Part shown: in pieces, positions 6,648-12,297 of the stretch | Layout: every line of letters begins with the position of its first letter | Numbering within the stretch: position 1 is the first letter of the stretch | Assembly (NCBI GenBank): GCA_934725305.1 | Contig: CAKVBA010000068.1 | Location: 1 to 12,297, forward strand | Length of the DNA stretch: 12,297 nt | Origin: an uncultured Parabacteroides sp. | GTDB taxonomy: Bacteria > Bacteroidota > Bacteroidia > Bacteroidales > Tannerellaceae | Reading direction: 5' to 3' | The notes under the pieces: model-generated | What the model was told of the DNA's origin: nothing | Database searches by the model: none | What the model saw: the letters and a program-made list of their open reading frames with translations, nothing else | Translations under genes and position numbers: made by a program

Positions 6648-6817
6648 TCATTTTACAATTTCAGCCATCCACTCAAACAATTCGTTCAAAGCATAGTCGC
6701 CGCTGTGAGGGCGGTTCCAAGGCAACTTGAAGTTAACGTCTTTGCCTGAGTATTGCCAAATTCATCATTCTCTCCACTTGCAGAAGCTACATCTACATTC
6801 AAAAGTAGGAACAGCTG
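6648..6817 (-). pseudogene. Relic of a tannase-like alpha/beta-hydrolase
   Basis: The stop-terminated frame at 6648-6761 encodes KDVNFKLPWNRPHSGDY then ALNELFEWMAEIVK, which fits the C-terminus of subtype B tannases, where a catalytic His lies about 19 residues from the end (PHSGDY here). An in-frame TGA TGA blocks this frame just upstream. In the next frame (6745-6805) are NVDVASASGENDEFGNTQ, also tannase-like by memory of the family, and beyond that the first frame gives VPTF. So at least two frame changes and a large internal deletion are needed, and most of a roughly 450-residue gene is missing. The relic fills the space between the nitroreductase stop and the MATE start exactly, implying that an intact gene once stood in this operon. 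The identification rests on recall, not a search. Confidence 0.45.
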
Positions 6818-7453
6818 TTACTCCATCCCATACATGTTGTATGAGATGTTTTCCTTCTTCCATTTATCCATCGGACTTGCCTTAGTATCAGGATATCCTA
6901 TGACGATGGTATTCAGTGGAATTAATGATTCTGGCAAACCGAGCGCCTTAGTCACGGCTGCACAGCGTTCTTTTAAAGGATAGGTGCCGGTCCACACAGA
7001 TCCAAGTCCCATTCCTGTGGCTGCCAGGAGAATATTCTCTGAGGCTGCAGAGCAATCCTGAATCCAGTATTCACATTCGTCGCCTTCAAGAGCCTTGTTT
7101 ATGTCACCACAGACAACGATAGCCAGTGGAGCCTTAGCTGCCATATCGGCATAGGGATTAGCTACAGAAAGCTTTTGCAGCTGATCCTTATCCGTAACAA
7201 CAATAAAATGCCATGGCTGTTTGTTCATGGCTGTTGGAGCAGCCATTCCTGCACGAAGCAGCTTTTCTATCTTCTCTTTTTCAACAGGTCTGTCCTCATA
7301 GGAGCGGACAGATGTGCGCTTAAGAATATTATTAATTACCACTTCAGAGGAATCTTGTTCCTTTACTTCGTTATCCCCTATTGTCGCAAGTTTATAGCAG
7401 AGGAACACTAGTGCAATAGCGAGCACTACATTGAGAATCATTGAAATCTTCAT
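6818..7453 (-). CDS. Membrane-anchored nitroreductase-family flavoenzyme
   Basis: A 211-residue protein. Residues 5-24 form one hydrophobic helix (ILNVVLAIALVFLCYKLA) followed by a polar linker, so the catalytic domain is predicted to sit outside the cytoplasm; most nitroreductases are soluble and cytoplasmic, which makes this form notable. The nitroreductase fold begins near 40: the FMN-phosphate motif KRTSVRSY (45-52), AAPTAMNKQPWHF (71-83), and the second FMN site GMGLGSVWTG (147-156). There is no lipobox. The family transfers two-electron equivalents through FMN to nitro groups, quinones or enoates. Its start is 5 bp after the stop of the FMN-binding/NosR-like gene, so the two are probably translationally coupled, and that protein is the obvious electron donor. 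The substrate is unknown. Confidence in the family is high, in the partnership moderate. Confidence 0.93.
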   Translation of the reverse strand: MKISMILNVVLAIALVFLCYKLATIGDNEVKEQDSSEVVINNILKRTSVRSYEDRPVEKEKIEKLLRAGMAAPTAMNKQPWHFIVVTDKDQLQKLSVANPYADMAAKAPLAIVVCGDINKALEGDECEYWIQDCSAASENILLAATGMGLGSVWTGTYPLKERCAAVTKALGLPESLIPLNTIVIGYPDTKASPMDKWKKENISYNMYGME

Positions 7454-7458
7454 ATTTT

Positions 7459-8547
7459 TTATTTTTTAAAAGTTGAAAGTTGACTAAATTTAAAGAGAGA
7501 ACCTGTTGGACAGACAAAGCGGCAGTAAGGTCGCATTATCACCGTAGAGAGAGCCACGAAGGCTATAGCGATGGCAATGACTACCCATGAGGCTGACTGG
7601 AATACAAAGGCAGAAAATGGCTCATAATCAATCCAGTCAAGCCATACACCCGTCCACAAACAGAGCATGAGTATGATCCACAGAATCTGGCGGAACATAT
7701 CCAGACGCCTGATAGTCGTTGGTTTCATACGGATTTTGTATCCTACGCATTTTCCTGTCAGCTCCTGCAACGAACCAAATGGACACACATGCGTGCAATA
7801 ATATGATTTCTTGCCAAAGAGTGGATACACGAATGCGGTGATAAGCATGATGACCGGCACGATCAACGCCATTACGTTCATACCGTTTGACATGTAACTG
7901 ATTATCGATGTGTAGTTCAGGAATGAGCCACACCAGAAACCAAGCACTATTACATTAAGGATTTGCTGACCTATCTTATATCGTTCGTCCTTAACAAAAA
8001 GCGGTACGATGGAAGCCAAAAGCACCACGATCAGTCCGGCTATAGCCTTGGTGGAGAAATCAAACTCCGACCATACTGAATTCTTTACAAGTTTCTTTGC
8101 TGCATACTGAAGTCCACACTGTACGTTTCCGATGATAGCCTTTGAAGAGAACGTTGCACCAGACACGGCGTCCACCTTCATCTTCTGTGCGTCTTCTATG
8201 GTCTGTCCATTCCATTTGGAAAGAAGTGCTGAAGCCTTATTAAAGAAACCGGGAGTCTCTGAATTGGCGAGAGCCTTGATACTCTTTACCTTACCATCGT
8301 GCAGGGTAATTTCCAATGGCACAGTGCCTCCGTAGCCTATGATGTCTTTTCCAAGCTCTGTCGTATTCAATCGCACCGAACCATCCTCAAGTATAGCCAT
8401 TGTCTCAGTCTTGGGCGAGATCTTCTGTTGCTGCTTCAGTTCTCGTCCTGCCACCTTGCCGTCTCTACAGATACTGACAGCCATAACCAGCAGCACACAC
8501 GTCAGCAAACATAGCAGCTGTTGTAGTTTTCCTGAATAATTACTCAT
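7459..8547 (-). CDS. NosR-like membrane flavoprotein with FMN-binding domain
   Basis: A 362-residue membrane protein. After an N-terminal hydrophobic segment (8-25) comes an FMN-binding domain (about 55-152) ending in DAVSGATFSS; Thr132 in SGAT matches the residue that ApbE-type transferases link covalently to FMN in RnfG, NqrC and NosR. Then come about five membrane helices (roughly 165-185, 195-213, 224-243, 287-304, 316-336) with two CxxxCP motifs, Cys251/Cys255 and Cys342/Cys346, as in the NosR/NapH family. The extra 4Fe-4S ferredoxin domain of full NosR is absent. Such proteins carry electrons across the membrane, commonly from menaquinol, to extracytoplasmic acceptors. It lies 28 bp after the hydrolase and 5 bp before the anchored nitroreductase. 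No apbE gene is in this window, so flavinylation would rely on one elsewhere. Confidence 0.93.
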   Translation of the reverse strand: MSNYSGKLQQLLCLLTCVLLVMAVSICRDGKVAGRELKQQQKISPKTETMAILEDGSVRLNTTELGKDIIGYGGTVPLEITLHDGKVKSIKALANSETPGFFNKASALLSKWNGQTIEDAQKMKVDAVSGATFSSKAIIGNVQCGLQYAAKKLVKNSVWSEFDFSTKAIAGLIVVLLASIVPLFVKDERYKIGQQILNVIVLGFWCGSFLNYTSIISYMSNGMNVMALIVPVIMLITAFVYPLFGKKSYYCTHVCPFGSLQELTGKCVGYKIRMKPTTIRRLDMFRQILWIILMLCLWTGVWLDWIDYEPFSAFVFQSASWVVIAIAIAFVALSTVIMRPYCRFVCPTGSLFKFSQLSTFKK

Positions 8548-8575
8548 TTTTTGTCTTTACTTATTACAACTAATA

Positions 8576-9892
8576 TTACTTGTTAAAACGCTCATTCAAC
8601 CAATTATCCACATAGTCAAAGAGCTTTTTAACGGTATCTCCGTAACTCGTTTTGTTGTATTTCTCAGCACCTCTTTCTGGCGTGAAATTATGACCGGCGC
8701 CTTCCACAAAGGCGATTGTCTTGTCTGAAGAAGCACTATGATTGTAAATCTCCTCTGCAGCCAGATACTCATAACTGCCTGTCATACCCATAAACAGCGA
8801 TGGCACTGTGACGCCTTCAATATTACCAATCGGACTATTAATATTGGAGTTCCAATGCACACCCTGCAGTCCATCGGCATTCACGCGAAAATCATCATCC
8901 GTTTTGATGGCACATGTGCTGAGAAATCCTCTGACTGTAGTGTTGAGAGATGCCGTCATACGCTCTGAACTGCCGATGATGTCAAAGGGAGCTCTGACAC
9001 TCTTTACCACTTCCGTTCTGATGCTTCCATCAGCCTTAATGACAGGCCATGCTTTCTTGGTATGAGCCAGAAGTGACAAATCCTGCGGAAAAAGTTTGTT
9101 GTAGAATCTCATCTGTGCCGCTCCTGCCACAACAAATGGTTCGTCATCGGCAAATTGTCCTTTCCCCGCTTCAATCAAGGATAATCTATCATAGGCCATA
9201 GCCATTAACGCCTGCAGACGATTTCGCTGTGCCTGATTATAACTGGCTACAAAAGAGTCTTTATAAACAGAATTTCCTCCTGCTACATATCCATTGGCAG
9301 GATCTTTCAGATTAAAAAGCCCTGTCTCATTCATCCCTACATTCTGTTCACCAATATTCGCATCAAGGCTCAATAGTGTCATGAGCGAATTACCGAAGTT
9401 TGCATCAAGTAGCATCACTCCATCTGCCTTGGGCAAATCAGCAAGCTTCTCGTTCCAGTCATCATACAGTTTACCTTCAAATGCAGCTTTCCCTTTTTCA
9501 GCTACCAGCTGATAGGCCGTCATAACAGTAGCTCCGCCTGAATGTCCAAGCAGAATCACTTTTCTGATATCCGAATCCTTACGGAGATACTCCACACATG
9601 CCTTAATATTGAGCAATTTCTCGCTGATTACTTTACCCTTAGCAGGAACAGTTGCGATAACGGTATATCCACGCTTAGACAACTCCGGATTGGGAAGAAA
9701 GCCCATATAGTCTTCATCAGAGTGCATCACAACTATAGCTATACCTGTTTTAGCTGATTTCTTAGTTGGCTGATACACTGCTGCCGACTGATGTCCTAAA
9801 CTCACGTATTTGGCAGAATATCCTTCACCTTCTGCCAAAACAGGAACCATGTTCAACATAAATCCCAAAATAAAAAACACAATTTTTCTCAT
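8576..9892 (-). CDS. Secreted alpha/beta-hydrolase, esterase-like
   Basis: From the start at 9892 the protein has 438 residues and opens with a clear signal peptide (MRKIVFFILGFMLNMVPVLA, cleavage probably near EGEG). An open frame extends 42 codons further, but those residues lack secretory character, and AGAAGGAG stands just before the chosen ATG. The hydrolase core shows an oxyanion-region VVMHSDEDYMGF, the nucleophile elbow GHSGGA with Ser118, and a late His401 in EGAGHNFTP; the acidic residue is unclear. An inserted middle region (about 140-330) probably forms a lid. Location is periplasmic or exported. It is first in an operon with the flavoprotein and anchored nitroreductase, suggesting it releases a substrate, possibly an aromatic acid or lactone, for reduction. 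It is not a recognisable tannase or feruloyl esterase by sequence alone. Confidence 0.9.
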   Translation of the reverse strand: MRKIVFFILGFMLNMVPVLAEGEGYSAKYVSLGHQSAAVYQPTKKSAKTGIAIVVMHSDEDYMGFLPNPELSKRGYTVIATVPAKGKVISEKLLNIKACVEYLRKDSDIRKVILLGHSGGATVMTAYQLVAEKGKAAFEGKLYDDWNEKLADLPKADGVMLLDANFGNSLMTLLSLDANIGEQNVGMNETGLFNLKDPANGYVAGGNSVYKDSFVASYNQAQRNRLQALMAMAYDRLSLIEAGKGQFADDEPFVVAGAAQMRFYNKLFPQDLSLLAHTKKAWPVIKADGSIRTEVVKSVRAPFDIIGSSERMTASLNTTVRGFLSTCAIKTDDDFRVNADGLQGVHWNSNINSPIGNIEGVTVPSLFMGMTGSYEYLAAEEIYNHSASSDKTIAFVEGAGHNFTPERGAEKYNKTSYGDTVKKLFDYVDNWLNERFNK

Positions 9893-9893
9893 C

Positions 9894-9958
9894 GGATTAA
9901 CTCCTTCTATTATTATTAAATTCATATACGACAAAAACAACACTATTTTGGAGTTAAT
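9894..9958 (-). promoter_or_regulatory. Leader inverted repeat that can pair with the ribosome-binding site
   Basis: On the minus strand ATTAACTCC (9958-9950) is the exact complement of GGAGTTAAT (9903-9895), which contains the purine-rich GGAG just upstream of the hydrolase start codon at 9892. The 9-bp pairing closes a 46-base, A/U-rich loop. In the transcript it would hide the ribosome-binding site, a typical form of translational control. It requires that transcription start upstream of 9958. No known riboswitch core was recognised. Confidence 0.35.
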
Positions 9959-9976
9959 TCGACTACGAGAGAAGTC

Positions 9977-9996
9977 CTGGTTTCTACCAAAACCAG
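9977..9996. promoter_or_regulatory. Palindrome upstream of the hydrolase operon
   Basis: CTGGTTT (9977-9983) and AAACCAG (9990-9996) form a perfect 7-bp inverted repeat with a 6-bp centre. It lies about 85-105 bp upstream of the hydrolase start. It could be a repressor operator or a leader hairpin; no consensus -7 box was found with confidence nearby. The stretch 9997-10109 shows nothing further that I can support. Confidence 0.35.
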
Positions 9997-10109
9997 AACT
10001 ATGACTTATAAAACTCAAGAAGGTTTATTATATTAACGTTGTTTAACTAGTTGTCTGCATTACAACATGCCTGCAATGCTTTTTACGTTTCCGACGGCAT
10101 AAACAAAAC

Positions 10110-10160
10110 AAACCGATCATTAGAATGCATAATAAAAAAAGATGTTCTGATGACCGGTTT
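10110..10160 (-). terminator. Strong 18-bp hairpin built from the recurring post-stop motif
   Basis: Bases 10110-10127 (AAACCGATCATTAGAATG) pair with 10143-10160 with one mismatch and three wobbles; the loop is 15 bases, mostly A on the plus strand and T on the minus strand. Each arm is a version of the motif AACCGGTCATTAGA seen at 205-229, 11554 and 12157. It begins 46 bp after the stop codon of the small coiled-coil gene and separates it from the hydrolase operon, so termination on the minus strand is the likely role. Confidence 0.5.
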
Positions 10161-10205
10161 CCATTTTGGATGAACTTATTTCATGAAATCTGTAGTGCAG
10201 ATATG

Positions 10206-10520
10206 CTACCAACGCTTATCTGGTATACCATAGTCAACCCAATGCTCTTGTGGATGATAACCCTTTATCACTTTCTTGGCCTTAGAATAAGTATCCTTGA
10301 CGGTCATAAAGGTCTCGTTCATACGTTTTACTTTTGCACTAAGTTCAGTACGTATCTTGTCAACCTCTGAACTTTGCTGTTCAAGTGTTGCCAAATCTTT
10401 TTCAAAATTGACAACTTCATCGTTCGTTACTCCACGCTCACCCATTTCGCTGATATGACGTTTCATTCCTTTGATAAACGTGCGACCTTTTTCAAGCTGA
10501 ATTTCTATTGTTTTTGCCAT
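10206..10520 (-). CDS. Small charged coiled-coil protein, function unknown
   Basis: A 104-residue protein with no signal peptide or membrane helix. Residues about 30-90 are highly charged and helical, with heptad-like spacing (NFEKDLATLEQQSSEVDKI, ELSAKVKRMNETF), so a coiled coil is likely. It starts MAKTIEIQLEKGRTF and ends in a short aromatic tail (WVDYGIPDKRW). It resembles small hypothetical proteins common in Bacteroidetes that share an N-terminal MAKT..(I/V)QLEK and a C-terminal DKR tail; I know of no assigned function. It stands alone: a TAAATTTG promoter box lies 42 bp upstream, a hairpin follows its stop codon, and it diverges from the membrane protein gene at 10788. The reading frame is credible from composition, length and bounded signals. 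Confidence 0.85.
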   Translation of the reverse strand: MAKTIEIQLEKGRTFIKGMKRHISEMGERGVTNDEVVNFEKDLATLEQQSSEVDKIRTELSAKVKRMNETFMTVKDTYSKAKKVIKGYHPQEHWVDYGIPDKRW

Positions 10521-10561
10521 TTCAATAAGTTTTTAGCTGTTTCTATCTGTTTTTAACAATA

Positions 10562-10569
10562 CAAATTTA
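10562..10569 (-). promoter_or_regulatory. -7 box of the small coiled-coil gene
   Basis: The minus strand reads TAAATTTG, a full match to the Bacteroidetes -7 consensus TAnnTTTG. Transcription would start near 10555, about 35 bases before the start codon at 10520. No clear TTTG -33 element is seen at the expected distance. Confidence 0.45.
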
Positions 10570-10691
10570 CACAAAAAAAGATTCTTATGGGAATATATAA
10601 TGCTTGATTTTTAGCCTTTTTTAAGCAAATCACCGCATTGTGTTTAACATATTTTTGTGCATAGTCTTTGTTTCTATTAGCCATTATATTC

Positions 10692-10728
10692 AACCATAGA
10701 TGGATGCAATCTCTATCTATGGTTTTTA
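10692..10728. promoter_or_regulatory. 13-bp inverted repeat in front of the membrane protein promoter
   Basis: AACCATAGAT (10692-10701) pairs perfectly with ATCTATGGTT (10715-10724), and the stem continues inward for three more pairs (one wobble), leaving a 7-base loop. The plus strand continues TTTAG, so it has terminator form for rightward transcription, and a TATTTTTG box at 10650-10657 could start a transcript of about 65 bases that ends here. Alternatively it is an operator, since its right arm reaches the expected -33 zone of the promoter at 10746. Confidence 0.5.
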
Positions 10729-10745
10729 GATTTATAAAAAATCTA

Positions 10746-10753
10746 TACATTTG
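10746..10753 (+). promoter_or_regulatory. -7 box of the membrane protein gene
   Basis: TACATTTG matches the Bacteroidetes -7 consensus TAnnTTTG exactly. The expected start of transcription near 10760 leaves about 28 bases before the ATG at 10788. This placement rules out the upstream in-frame ATG at 10668, which would lie before the promoter. The -33 region (around 10721-10726, GGTTTT) is only a weak match. Confidence 0.5.
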
Positions 10754-10787
10754 CAAAAAGAAATTTTATGTGGCAAAAAAAATAATT

Positions 10788-11537
10788 ATGAAACAAAACA
10801 TTAAAAAAGAAGAAATAATTTCTTTTGTATGGCAGCACTTCCTGTTACTAATATCACTCTATGTAATGACCTTTGGTGTCGCCGCATGTGTGCGAAGCCA
10901 ATTAGGATCAAGCGTTATTTCAACCATCCCATATGTATTGGCTTCGGCTGGTACACTTCTTGATTACATTCCCAAATGGACAATCGGTACATACACAATA
11001 ATAATGAATGTTTTCTTTGTGGTTTTTCAGATACTAATTTTGAGACGAAACTTCGAATGGGTTCAATTTTTCCAACTCGTTATCGGTTTTTTCTTTGGAA
11101 TGCTAATAGACCTTAACATGATACTTACCGAATGGATGGTATCAGACAATCTTCAGATCAATACCCTTGTGCAGATAGCAGGTTGTTCCATCCTTGGATT
11201 GGGAATCGCCATGGAAGTAAGGTGCGGCTCTGTAGCCATGCCTGGTGAGGGTATCAGCATTGCAGTTCATAAAGTTACGGGCTGGCCTTTCCCCAAAGCC
11301 AAAATATATATAGACATCACACTTGTAGCCATGGCCATACTGCTTAGTGTCTTGTTACTTGGTGCATGGAAATGGGAGATTGTAGGAATTGGCACACTTT
11401 TCGCCATGATCTATGTGGGTGTTACTGTACGTGTATTCAACAAGCACCTTGCTTGGTTTGATAACTTACTCGACTATCATCCCGGATGCCGTCGATATAT
11501 CAATGGCCTTGTCCGATATATAAAACGCCATCAATAA
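10788..11537 (+). CDS. YczE/YitT-like integral membrane protein
   Basis: A 249-residue inner-membrane protein with about six hydrophobic segments (roughly 17-34, 67-86, 94-112, 125-142, 175-192 and 198-214) and basic C-terminal residues. The features GVAACVRSQLGSSVISTIPYVLA (first part, 30-52), a conserved GLGIAMEVRCGSVAMPGEG stretch and the D-rich helix starts match the YczE/YyaS/YitT-like group (also listed as DUF6198), whose members have no firmly known function. The frame is open from 10668, but the first 40 codons span the promoter and have no membrane-protein character; ATG 10788 (MKQNIKKEE) gives a normal N-terminus. It is transcribed alone, divergent from the coiled-coil gene, and followed 16 bp later by the recurring post-stop motif. 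Confidence 0.92.
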   Translation: MKQNIKKEEIISFVWQHFLLLISLYVMTFGVAACVRSQLGSSVISTIPYVLASAGTLLDYIPKWTIGTYTIIMNVFFVVFQILILRRNFEWVQFFQLVIGFFFGMLIDLNMILTEWMVSDNLQINTLVQIAGCSILGLGIAMEVRCGSVAMPGEGISIAVHKVTGWPFPKAKIYIDITLVAMAILLSVLLLGAWKWEIVGIGTLFAMIYVGVTVRVFNKHLAWFDNLLDYHPGCRRYINGLVRYIKRHQ

Positions 11538-11553
11538 AATGACGTCAACAAAA

Positions 11554-11570
11554 CGAACCGGTCAATAGCT
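11554..11570 (+). repeat. Post-stop motif copy after the membrane protein gene
   Basis: CGAACCGGTCAATAGCT begins 16 bp after the TAA of the membrane protein gene on the sense strand and matches the core seen at 205-229 and 10143-10161. There is no clear hairpin here, only the CCGG palindrome, and a TTTTAATC tract follows. Role as a 3' end signal is an inference from position. Confidence 0.4.
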
Positions 11571-11641
11571 TTTAATCATTTTCTTTCACTACAAATACCT
11601 GCAATTGGAGAATTTCCCGACGACATTCAGAAGGTATTGAG

Positions 11642-11734
11642 ATGCACGATTTTCTGAAACTACTTAAAGATAAGAGTCGGCATGCTGCAATCGGAATTGA
11701 AAGCCACTTTGCCAATCGTCATGAGACAGGTTAA
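11642..11734 (+). other. Short ORF scrap, 30 residues
   Basis: An ATG frame encodes MHDFLKLLKDKSRHAAIG followed by IESHFANRHETG and TAA. The composition is protein-like and the frame stays open upstream to about 11609, suggesting a fragment of a decayed gene and not a small gene in its own right. I do not recognise the family. The surrounding 11571-11759 shows nothing else. Confidence 0.2.
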
Positions 11735-11759
11735 GAACCAGGGTGTGTTTCATCAAGGG

Positions 11760-11935
11760 TTATTGTATTTTTGCAGCATTGATATTCGCTAAAAGCGGAT
11801 GCCAAATCCATCTGAAGTGATGGGCACATTCGCCGGAATTGGCAGGCAGATCCGTCTCGCTCCAAGCCTGCTTTTAGAAGAGGTTTTGATCTGTTTTTCA
11901 GCAGCATATGACCTTTTAGGAATTAGTCTATAGAC
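11760..11935 (+). repeat. Dispersed repeat, copy 2
   Basis: Second copy of the element at 5162-5315, same orientation. It starts TTATTGTATTTTTGCAGC, which has the form of a Bacteroidetes -7 region (TATTTTTG at 11765-11772), and ends at the palindrome GTCTATAGAC (11926-11935). Past about 11885 this copy carries some 20 extra bases before the palindrome. In plus frame ATG 11799 opens a 44-codon frame (MPNPSEVMGTFAGIGRQIRL and on) that ends at the TAG inside the palindrome. Whether this is a leader peptide, a gene remnant or noncoding is open. Confidence 0.6.
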
Positions 11936-11946
11936 TTTGTGAAAAA

Positions 11947-12034
11947 TGGGTAGGGACTTTTTTGAAATTGGGTAGGCATTCCGTTCGGATTGGGTAGGCA
12001 CTCCGTTGGAAATGGATAGGTACCCAATTCCCGA
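11947..12034 (+). repeat. Tandem repeat, four units of 22 bp
   Basis: The key octamer TGGGTAGG occurs at 11947, 11969 and 11991, with TGGATAGG at 12013, an exact 22-bp step each time. The second and third units are the best matched (TGGGTAGGCA, T or C, TCCGTT), while the first and last are degenerate outside the octamer. Because 22 is not a multiple of three, this is not a peptide repeat. The spacing of about two helical turns is typical of iterons or multi-site protein binding, but no replication or partition gene is visible beside it. Confidence 0.8.
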
Positions 12035-12041
12035 AAATAAA

Positions 12042-12137
12042 CTACTCCATTTTGACATGGTTAATGGCTTCGCGGATTCTCATTGGCTTATTGTGCTTTT
12101 TATAGTTGCTATCCGTCAGTTTCCAAGGCGTTGCCAT
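12042..12137 (-). other. Short ORF, 31 residues, possibly a gene scrap
   Basis: The minus strand encodes MATPWKLTDSNYKKHNK then PMRIREAINHVKME and TAG. The mix of charged and aromatic residues looks natural, and it stops just before the 22-bp repeat array. The opposite strand over the same bases gives a hydrophobic frame ending in VAIGLLLL and a TAA at 12153-12155, so one of the two is a shadow. Neither could be named. Confidence 0.2.
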
Positions 12138-12152
12138 TGGACTGTTGTTGCT

Positions 12153-12173
12153 TTAACCCAAATCAGTCATTAG
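12153..12173 (+). repeat. Post-stop motif copy near the right edge
   Basis: TAACCCAAATCAGTCATTAG has the same form as the minus-strand TAAACCCCAATCGGTCATTAG at the dehydrogenase stop, including a TAA at the front. It is followed by AACGAAAAAGG. By analogy a rightward gene once ended here, but only a broken hydrophobic frame precedes it. Confidence 0.4.
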
Positions 12174-12264
12174 AACGAAAAAGGTAAAACAGTTGAATAT
12201 TGTCAATGGTCGAATCTTATTGTGTCTTTTTGTAAATAAGGTTGACTCTTAGCAGCATCAACAA

Positions 12265-12297
12265 ATGAAAGAAAAGCAGTACAATCGAGAACAAGAG
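12265..12297 (+). CDS. Possible N-terminus of a gene leaving the window
   Basis: An ATG frame reads MKEKQYNREQE and is still open at the edge. A TCTTTTTG sequence, one base off the -7 consensus, ends about 37 bp upstream (12221-12228), which gives a fitting leader length. Eleven codons give no family information. Confidence 0.3.
   Translation, partial: MKEKQYNREQE

Noticed and set aside
9893..10000. FMN riboswitch in front of the flavoprotein operon
   Set aside because: The leader is short and lacks the conserved RFN-element core segments; only simple inverted repeats are visible.
9893..10018. 42-codon N-terminal extension of the secreted hydrolase
   Set aside because: The extension spans the leader hairpins, has no secretory character, and a clear signal peptide with a purine-rich site begins at 9892.
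10553..10756. Minus-strand 67-residue frame between the divergent genes
   Set aside because: It overlaps both promoter regions and the inverted repeat, and its composition is that of AT-rich noncoding DNA.
10668..10787. 40-codon N-terminal extension of the membrane protein
   Set aside because: It covers a hairpin and a consensus -7 box, which place the transcript start downstream of it.
11789..12058. Minus-strand 89-residue frame near the right edge
   Set aside because: It crosses the 22-bp tandem array, which is not a multiple of three, and part of the dispersed repeat; composition looks like translated repeat sequence.

Overview
The window reads as chromosomal DNA of an anaerobic member of the Bacteroidales, probably Prevotella-like. 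The evidence is the protein types (a DUF4143-type ATPase, Bacteroidetes-style AraC and cupin proteins, a coiled-coil small protein), moderate-to-low GC, and promoter-like boxes of the Bacteroidetes form TAnnTTTG. The species assignment is inference; there are no rRNA or tRNA genes here to anchor it.

Left block (1-4848, minus strand). Reading in the direction of transcription: a DUF4143 AAA+ ATPase (3350-4699), an alpha/beta-hydrolase/cupin fusion protein (1992-3320), an AraC-family regulator (1153-1971) and a short-chain dehydrogenase (228-1058). Upstream of the ATPase are four 13-bp repeats spaced at exactly 33 bp. Between the araC-like gene and the dehydrogenase are two 17-bp direct repeats next to a promoter-like box, which look like the regulator's own operator. 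The fusion gene carries traces of decay: its hydrolase half lacks the usual C-terminal histidine segment, and part of its cupin tail is read in a shifted frame between two compensating indels.

Spacer 4849-5317 has no convincing gene. It holds a hairpin and the first copy of a roughly 150-bp dispersed repeat.

Middle block (5318-9892, minus strand), in transcription order: a secreted alpha/beta-hydrolase, a membrane FMN-binding/NosR-like protein with a flavinylation-type motif, a membrane-anchored nitroreductase, a broken remnant resembling a subtype B tannase, and a MATE exporter. Spacing is tight (28 bp, 5 bp, then a relic abutting both neighbours), so this looks like one operon. A plausible reading is an extracytoplasmic module: ester substrates are cleaved outside the cytoplasm, electrons from the quinol pool pass through the flavoprotein to the anchored nitroreductase-fold enzyme, and the MATE pump removes toxic aromatics or products. 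The leader of this operon can fold so as to hide its ribosome-binding site.

Right block (9893-12297). A small coiled-coil protein (10206-10520, minus) and a YczE/YitT-like membrane protein (10788-11537, plus) diverge from a promoter region that contains a strong inverted repeat. The last 760 bp hold no solid complete gene: they contain a second copy of the dispersed repeat, a 22-bp tandem repeat with four units, short ORF scraps and perhaps the first codons of a gene leaving the window. A short motif, roughly AACC(G/A)GTCATTAGA, recurs just after stop codons and may be a lineage-specific 3' end signal.
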